Source of the DNA: an uncultured Clostridia bacterium
Lineage (GTDB): Bacteria; Bacillota; Clostridia; UMGS1810
Direction of reading: 5' to 3'
Assembly: GCA_934463165.1 (NCBI GenBank)
Contig: CAKSJG010000011.1
Coordinates: forward strand, 1 to 64,000
Length of the DNA: 64,000 nt
The first letter of the stretch is position 1. Each line of letters begins with the position of its first letter. The translations under genes and the position numbers were made by a program. Below the pieces are notes generated by a model that saw only the letters and a list, made by a program, of their open reading frames with translations, did no database searches and had not been told where the DNA came from. This document shows, in pieces, positions 59,125 through 64,000 of the stretch.

Positions 59125-59150
59125 GGGCGGAGCAGAAACCTGCTCCGCCT
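59125..59150 (-). promoter_or_regulatory. Intercistronic hairpin after the BMP binding-protein gene
   Basis: Ten-bp GC-rich stem GGCGGAGCAG / CTGCTCCGCC with a four-base loop, 19 bases after the binding-protein stop. The U tract is weak, so it probably acts as a partial terminator or 3'-end stabiliser that keeps the binding protein in excess over the membrane parts. Confidence 0.7.
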
Positions 59151-59168
59151 GATATTTTTACATTAAAA

Positions 59169-60398
59169 TTATTTCATTTCGTTGAGAAGTTTAATTCCGT
59201 CAATCTGTACATCAAAGTACGGAGCTGAACGATATTCGGACTCGTGGAAATATCCGTCCGAAATCGCTTCGGTATCCGGAGTATACTTTTCATCTGTATC
59301 AACATCAGCCTTGTAAGAATCAAGAGCCTTGCCGTCTACAGTAAATTTAGACACATCGAATACATGGAGAGTTCCGTCTTCAAGAGTTTTCTTAGCCTCG
59401 TCTATAGCTTCTTTTGTGCCCTTAGCCGCTGCTTTGTCATTGATATCTGTAAGAACAACAGAACCTTCTTTTATTCCGCCGCACCAGTCATCGTCAATTG
59501 CTTTTCCTTCAACAACCGATTTAATCATATATTCAAAATACGGTTCCCAGTTAATTCTGGAAGATACGATAAATGTGTTCGGGCATGCACTGAGTGTGCT
59601 TCCGTTATATGATACATTCGGAACGCCTGCATTTTCACAAGCTGTGGGAGCACCCATCGAGTCAGCGTGCTGGCTGATAAGTTTACATTTATTACTGATA
59701 AGCTTTGTTGCAGCTTCTTTTTCAAGAGCTTCATCATACCAGCTGCCGGTAAACTGAACTTCCATTGTAGCTGTCGGGCATACAGAACGTGCGCCAAGGA
59801 AGAATGATGTGTATCCGGAGATAACCTCTGCATATGTGTACGCACCTACATAACCAATTTTTGCTTCATCGGCTGTGAAATCACCGTTTTCAATCATTTC
59901 GTTAAGTTTAAGACCTGCAGCAATACCTGCAAGATATCTGCCTTCATAAATGGAAGCAAATGCATTGTGGAAATTGTCAAGTTTTTCTGTGTGAGCAGTT
60001 GTACCCGTTGCATGGCAGAACTGTACATCGGGGAATTCTTTTGCAGCCTTAAGCATATATGCCTCGTGACCGAAGCTGTCTGCAAATACTGCGCTGCATC
60101 CCTGGTCTGCAAGATCGGCTGCAGCTTCATAACATTCGTTACCTTCGGGAACATTTGTTTTGAAGATTACCTGATCGTCACTTAAACCGAGTGCTTTTGT
60201 TGCTGCCTTTGCACCGTCCATGAAGTTCTTGTCGTATGTAGAGTTTTCATCATGAAGGAAGATAAAACCTACCTTAACATCGTTCACGTCAGTTGCTTTG
60301 CTTTCTGTCTTTTTCTCTTCTTTTGCAGCATCTTTGCCGCAAGCAGCAAAAGAAAATACAACACAAAGAGCGAGAACCATTGCTAATAATTTTTTCAT
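59169..60398 (-). CDS. BMP-family substrate-binding lipoprotein
   Basis: Extracytoplasmic binding component, 409 residues. Signal peptide with lipobox FSFAAC, then an acid/lysine linker and the BMP (PnrA-like) domain: VKVGFIFLHDENSTYDKNFMDGAKAAT, QGCSAVFADSFGHE, and ISQHADSMGAPTACENAGV. PnrA-type proteins bind purine nucleosides; related ones bind other ligands, so nucleoside is likely but not certain. GGAGGT fits the ATG at 60398. First gene of the importer operon. Confidence 0.94.
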   Translation of the reverse strand: MKKLLAMVLALCVVFSFAACGKDAAKEEKKTESKATDVNDVKVGFIFLHDENSTYDKNFMDGAKAATKALGLSDDQVIFKTNVPEGNECYEAAADLADQGCSAVFADSFGHEAYMLKAAKEFPDVQFCHATGTTAHTEKLDNFHNAFASIYEGRYLAGIAAGLKLNEMIENGDFTADEAKIGYVGAYTYAEVISGYTSFFLGARSVCPTATMEVQFTGSWYDEALEKEAATKLISNKCKLISQHADSMGAPTACENAGVPNVSYNGSTLSACPNTFIVSSRINWEPYFEYMIKSVVEGKAIDDDWCGGIKEGSVVLTDINDKAAAKGTKEAIDEAKKTLEDGTLHVFDVSKFTVDGKALDSYKADVDTDEKYTPDTEAISDGYFHESEYRSAPYFDVQIDGIKLLNEMK

Positions 60399-60456
60399 TC
60401 TTTCCATACCTCCGTAAAATTATATCATCGGCATATTGCCGACAAAAACTAACTTA

Positions 60457-60485
60457 ATTGTATATTATTTTCGCTTCAATTACAA
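60457..60485 (-). promoter_or_regulatory. Promoter of the BMP importer operon
   Basis: Minus strand TTGTAA (60480-60485), 17 bases, TACAAT (60457-60462). A TCGGCA / TGCCGA hairpin (60428-60442) lies in the leader. Confidence 0.65.
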
Positions 60486-60587
60486 TTAGAAATTGTGACG
60501 AATTTTTAAAGTAATTTTAATCTTTTTTTCACTAAGTTTACATGTGTTACAATTTATTTACAAATTGATGACATATTTTAGTTATTA

Positions 60588-61400
60588 TTAATGTGTCCGT
60601 CTGATAAATTCGGTCGGCGTACTCCCGTTAAATTTTTTAAATGTTTTTGAAAAGTACGCCAAATCCGAAAATCCTGTCTTTGATGCGGCCTCACCTACGG
60701 ACAGCCCCTTTTCGGTCATCATTTTTTTTGCACTTTCTATACGGAGAAAATTTATAAATTCTATGGGAGAATATCCCGTCACCTTTTTAAATTCTCTCAC
60801 AAAATAATATTTATTAAGCCCCACCTGTGACGAAAGCTCATCAAGCGTCATTCTTTTTTCAAGATGAGATTTGATATATCCTATGGCAAGAGTGATATTT
60901 TCATCAGGTTTCATTTTCTCGCCTTTGCCGTTAGTATAATTTTCTGATACATATATCAAAAATTCAAGCATGGCGCACATCACCGACGCCTTCGCAAACG
61001 GTTTTGACGAAATATATTCCTCGTGCAGTCTGTCAAACATGGTACGTGCTTTTTCGTCACGGATATAATTGCTGTATATAAGCGCGGAGGTGTCTATTCC
61101 GTGTAAAAGGCAATAATTTCTGTCGGGAATAAGGCATCTGTATCTTATCTGCGAATCGGATACAATATCATGAGACAAATTTGAATTTACAACAAAAATA
61201 TCACCGCATTCAATCACGTATTCATCACAGCCGCAAAGTATTTTCCCCTTGCCGCCTATAACATAAATAAATTCTATATTTTCATGCCAGTTTGCATGTG
61301 CCGAATACCTGAACCTGACATCCGTAACAGGATGATATATAAACGGCAAAATTTCCGTTTCCCTTATATGAGCTTCATAAGTATTTTCAATCACGTCCAT
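60588..61400 (-). CDS. AraC-family transcriptional regulator
   Basis: A 270-residue regulator with an N-terminal cupin (HANWHENIEFIYVIGGKGKILCG, then ECGDIFVVNSNLSHD) and a C-terminal pair of AraC HTH motifs (MTLDELSSQVGLNKYYFVREFKKVTGYSPIEFI and AASKTGFSDLAYFSKTFKKFNG). GGAGGTG fits the ATG at 61400. It is divergent from the sugar operon at 61529, its probable target; the effector is unknown. Confidence 0.93.
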   Translation of the reverse strand: MDVIENTYEAHIRETEILPFIYHPVTDVRFRYSAHANWHENIEFIYVIGGKGKILCGCDEYVIECGDIFVVNSNLSHDIVSDSQIRYRCLIPDRNYCLLHGIDTSALIYSNYIRDEKARTMFDRLHEEYISSKPFAKASVMCAMLEFLIYVSENYTNGKGEKMKPDENITLAIGYIKSHLEKRMTLDELSSQVGLNKYYFVREFKKVTGYSPIEFINFLRIESAKKMMTEKGLSVGEAASKTGFSDLAYFSKTFKKFNGSTPTEFIRRTH

Positions 61401-61455
61401 GATATACACCTCCGTTAAATGTCAATATCGTTATAGTCAAAGTCATTATCACCAT

Positions 61456-61484
61456 TGACAGACGTCTACTCACATTATATAATA
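61456..61484 (+). promoter_or_regulatory. Promoter of the sugar-isomerase/oxidoreductase operon
   Basis: Perfect consensus: TTGACA (61456-61461), 17 bases, TATAAT (61479-61484). A TGTCAA at 61420-61425 forms an inverted repeat with the -35. Confidence 0.88.
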
Positions 61485-61528
61485 AACCCGTAAAAAAATC
61501 AATCTTTTATGTAAGGAGATGCAAAAAA

Positions 61529-62386
61529 ATGTATGACTTTCCGATAGGAGTAATGGTAGATTCTTTTAACAAGGATTTTAAAACGTCGGTAAAGCTTGCA
61601 GCCGACATCGGTGCAAAAGGAATTCAGATGTATTGCACATACGGCGAGCACGCTCCCGAGAATATGACAAAAGAAAAGAAAAAGGAAATTTTAGACATTG
61701 TCAAATCGTCGGGTCTTGTTTTTTCCGCAATATGCGGAGACCTTGGCATGGGATTCGGCGATGCCGAAAAAAATAAATACAATATCGAAAAATCAAAAAG
61801 AATTATGGAGCTTGCCAAAGAGCTTGAATGCAATATCGTTACAACGCATATAGGAGTTGTTCCGGGTGATAAGAATCATGAAAGATACAAAATCATGCAT
61901 GAAGCATGCTCTGTTCTTGCAGCATTTGCAGACGATATCGGATCACGTTTTGCAATAGAAACCGGTCCCGAAACGGCAGATACACTCAAAGCCTTTTTGG
62001 ATTCTCTCGGTTCAAAAGGCGTCTCCGTAAATCTTGACCCTGCAAACTTCGTTATGGTTACGGGGGATGATCCCGTAAAAGCGGTATATACCCTTAAGGA
62101 TTACATAGTTCACACTCACGCAAAAGACGGAATCAAACTTAAGGAATCAAATCCCGAATTCATATATCAGGTTACTCATCCGATCCCCGAGGAATATAAA
62201 TCGGAAAGGTTTTTTGAAGAGGTTCCTCTCGGAAAAGGATCGGTAGATTTTAAAAACTATCTTAAAGCGCTTGACGAAATCGGCTACAAAGGTTTTCTTA
62301 CAATAGAAAGAGAATGCGGAGACAACCCTGCAGCGGATATTGAAGCAGCAGCGCTGTATCTTAAAGAAATCATAAAAAATAACTGA
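61529..62386 (+). CDS. Sugar phosphate isomerase/epimerase (AP2Ec TIM barrel)
   Basis: A 285-residue TIM-barrel protein of the xylose-isomerase-like family: GVMVDSFNKDFKTSVKLAADIGAKGIQMY at the start, THIGVVP, AIETGPETADTL, VSVNLDPANFVM with a metal-binding D, HTHAKDG, and TIERECGDN near the end. The E, D, H and E metal ligands of the family are in place. Substrate unknown. AAGGAGA serves the ATG. First gene of the operon. Confidence 0.92.
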   Translation: MYDFPIGVMVDSFNKDFKTSVKLAADIGAKGIQMYCTYGEHAPENMTKEKKKEILDIVKSSGLVFSAICGDLGMGFGDAEKNKYNIEKSKRIMELAKELECNIVTTHIGVVPGDKNHERYKIMHEACSVLAAFADDIGSRFAIETGPETADTLKAFLDSLGSKGVSVNLDPANFVMVTGDDPVKAVYTLKDYIVHTHAKDGIKLKESNPEFIYQVTHPIPEEYKSERFFEEVPLGKGSVDFKNYLKALDEIGYKGFLTIERECGDNPAADIEAAALYLKEIIKNN

Positions 62387-62399
62387 GGAGGATAACAAA

Positions 62400-63461
62400 A
62401 TGGAAAAAGTAAAAATCGGTCTTGTAGGAGCAGGACAGATATCAAGAGCTCATCTTGATGCATATAAAAAAGTGAAAAACGCAGAAGTTGTTGCAATATG
62501 TGACATCAATGAAAAACATTTGAACGAAACCGCAGACTTGTTCGGAATCAAAAACAGATACATAAGCGAAACCGAAATGCTTAAAAATGAAAAGCTTGAC
62601 GCTGCAGACGTATGCGTATGGAACTGCAATCATGCAAAATGCACAATAGAGGCATTGGATGCAGGGCTTCACGTGCTGTGCGAAAAGCCGATGGCATACA
62701 ATGCAAAACAGGCAGAAGAAATGCAGGAAGCCGCAAAAAGAAACAACCGTCTCCTGATGATAGGATTTGTTTTGAGATTCGGAACGGAAAGCAAAATAGC
62801 AAAAGATTTTATAGATAACGGTTATCTCGGAGACATATATTTCACAAAGGCTACATATCTCAGACGTCACGGTTCTCCCGGAGGATGGTTCGGCAAAAAG
62901 GAACTTTCGGGCGGCGGACCGGTTATCGACCTCGGCGTTCACGTAATAGACCTTACCCGTTCTCTTATGGGATCACCCAAGCCCGTATCGGTATATGCCG
63001 TAACATCCGACAGACTCGGAGACAGAAAGTATCTTAAAAACGATGTCGGCTGGAAACCCGATGACGCAACGGACAATGACGAATTCAGTGTTGAGGATTT
63101 CGGAACGGCATTAATCCGCTATGACAACGGAAGCTGCACACTTCTTGAAACAAGCTACAGCCTTAACGGCGAAGAGGTAACCCAAAAAGAATTCTTTGGC
63201 ACAAAAGGCGGAATAAAGATTGACAACGACGGCAAAATGAAGATTTTCGGAGAATATAACGGCTATCTTGCCGACATAACACCGAAGCTTGAAAACTACA
63301 AATACGGAACGGAAATGTTCCCCGATGAAATGCAGCACTTTGCCGACTGTGTGCAAAAGGGAATTCCGTGCATGGCATCCGCCGAAGACGGAATTGCGGT
63401 TATGAAAATACTTGACGCTGTATATGAATCGGCAAGAACTGGACACGAGGTGATATTATGA
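62400..63461 (+). CDS. Gfo/Idh/MocA-family oxidoreductase
   Basis: NAD(P)-dependent sugar or inositol dehydrogenase, 353 residues. The Rossmann motif is GLVGAGQISRAHL (residues 8-20); EKPMAYNAKQAEEM holds the conserved EKP lysine; GGPVIDLGVHVIDLTRSLMG contains the D and H of the catalytic region. The stop overlaps the next start as ATGA. The context with two AP2Ec isomerases suggests catabolism of an unusual sugar or polyol. Confidence 0.94.
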   Translation: MEKVKIGLVGAGQISRAHLDAYKKVKNAEVVAICDINEKHLNETADLFGIKNRYISETEMLKNEKLDAADVCVWNCNHAKCTIEALDAGLHVLCEKPMAYNAKQAEEMQEAAKRNNRLLMIGFVLRFGTESKIAKDFIDNGYLGDIYFTKATYLRRHGSPGGWFGKKELSGGGPVIDLGVHVIDLTRSLMGSPKPVSVYAVTSDRLGDRKYLKNDVGWKPDDATDNDEFSVEDFGTALIRYDNGSCTLLETSYSLNGEEVTQKEFFGTKGGIKIDNDGKMKIFGEYNGYLADITPKLENYKYGTEMFPDEMQHFADCVQKGIPCMASAEDGIAVMKILDAVYESARTGHEVIL

Positions 63462-64000
63462 AAATCGGAGTAAGCTCATATTCATTTTCGTCGCTTATAA
63501 ACAAAGGCGAAATAACGCAGAAAGACACTGTAAGACTTGCAAAAGAAATCGGATTTGATGCAATAGAATTTACCGAACTTAAACCCGACGGCGACAAAAG
63601 CATTGAAGAATATGCAAAGGAAATAAAAAACGAAGCGGAAAATTACGGAATGGAAATTTCCGCATATGTTTGCGGAGCGGATTTATCGATAAAAGATAAC
63701 GAAAAGGAAATCAAACATTTAAAGGGCTGTGTTGACATTGCAAATATTCTCGGCACAAAAATATTCAGACATGATGTTATGTTTGCTTACGGAGATTTCA
63801 GAAGCTTTGACGAAGCTCTGCCTTATGCATGCAAAGCAATAAAGGCGGTTTCCGAATATGCCGAAAAATACGGAATAAAAACCGTTACCGAAAATCACGG
63901 TCTGATCTGTCAGGATCCCGACAGAATGGAAAGACTTGTAAGCGGCGCTCAAACAAACAACTTCGGTCTGCTTTTGGATATCGGCAATTTTATGTGTGCC
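63458..64000 (+). CDS. Second sugar phosphate isomerase/epimerase (partial)
   Basis: An AP2Ec TIM-barrel protein of which 181 residues are visible before the window ends. It begins MKIGVSSYSFSSLINKGEITQKD and has GFDAIEFTELKPDG, FRHDVMFAYGDF, TVTENHGLICQDPDRM and LLLDIGNF. Not closely similar to the first isomerase. The start overlaps the oxidoreductase stop (ATGA), and GAGGTG lies just upstream. Confidence 0.9.
   Translation, partial: MKIGVSSYSFSSLINKGEITQKDTVRLAKEIGFDAIEFTELKPDGDKSIEEYAKEIKNEAENYGMEISAYVCGADLSIKDNEKEIKHLKGCVDIANILGTKIFRHDVMFAYGDFRSFDEALPYACKAIKAVSEYAEKYGIKTVTENHGLICQDPDRMERLVSGAQTNNFGLLLDIGNFMCA

Overview
This 64 kb window looks like chromosome from an anaerobic, low-GC Firmicute of class Clostridia. 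The support is: strong Shine-Dalgarno sites with occasional TTG/GTG starts, a complete Firmicutes-type S10-spc-alpha ribosomal cluster with secY-adk-map-KOW-infA, a V-type (not F-type) ATPase operon, rubredoxin and flavodoxin, a TPP-riboswitch-controlled ECF thiamine S component, SLH-domain and DUF11 surface-type proteins, DUF3793/DUF2325 proteins, and what looks like the tail of an anaerobic ribonucleotide reductase. No tRNA, rRNA, CRISPR array, insertion sequence or prophage gene was recognised. Genus cannot be assigned from this sequence alone.

Layout. 0-8.4 kb: end of a glutaredoxin-tailed protein (probably NrdD); a secreted M64 metalloprotease whose stop overlaps a rubredoxin start; an SLH surface protein with a Dabb-fold protein (minus strand); an intracellular-type M14 peptidase; coaX with an ECF S component. 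8.4-12.7 kb: a minus-strand operon transaldolase / ROK kinase / sedoheptulose-7-phosphate isomerase, divergent from an AraC regulator; then a signal-less DUF11 repeat protein. 12.7-18 kb: a ParE/ParC-like topoisomerase pair, divergent from an orphan radical SAM protein. 18.1-26.8 kb: a nine-gene V-type ATPase operon (order G/H-I-K-E-C-F-A-B-D) whose c subunit carries the sodium ligands known from Enterococcus hirae. 27-28.6 kb: a small orphan protein, a VOC protein, and thiT behind a TPP riboswitch.

28.5-36.1 kb is a long minus-strand metal cluster: feoA-feoA-feoB-Cys-rich FeoB partner-DUF6110-P1B ATPase-DtxR-like regulator-DUF2325-DUF3793-flavodoxin. Palindromes of the form GTTAG-N6-CTAAC lie in the feo leader and before DUF3793-flavodoxin. 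The DtxR-like protein in the cluster has cysteines where the family has metal ligands. A second, canonical DtxR/MntR regulator lies at 37.7 kb. Between them are a truncated DeoR repressor and a glycerophosphodiester phosphodiesterase, followed by an ApbE flavin transferase.

39.3-55.2 kb is the 32-gene ribosomal supercluster, read on the minus strand from a promoter at about 55.15 kb through a structured 5' leader. 55.3-60.5 kb: a BMP-type (nucleoside) ABC importer. 60.6-64 kb: an AraC regulator divergent from a carbohydrate operon (two sugar-phosphate isomerase/epimerases and a Gfo/Idh oxidoreductase) that runs off the end.

Most of the window is ordinary core genome. The best leads for something little described are the metal/flavodoxin cluster with its cysteine-substituted regulator and shared palindromes, the predicted sodium specificity of the ATPase, and several structured leaders (ATPase, GDPD, ECF, rpsM and rplC upstream regions). 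No clearly unprecedented system was found.
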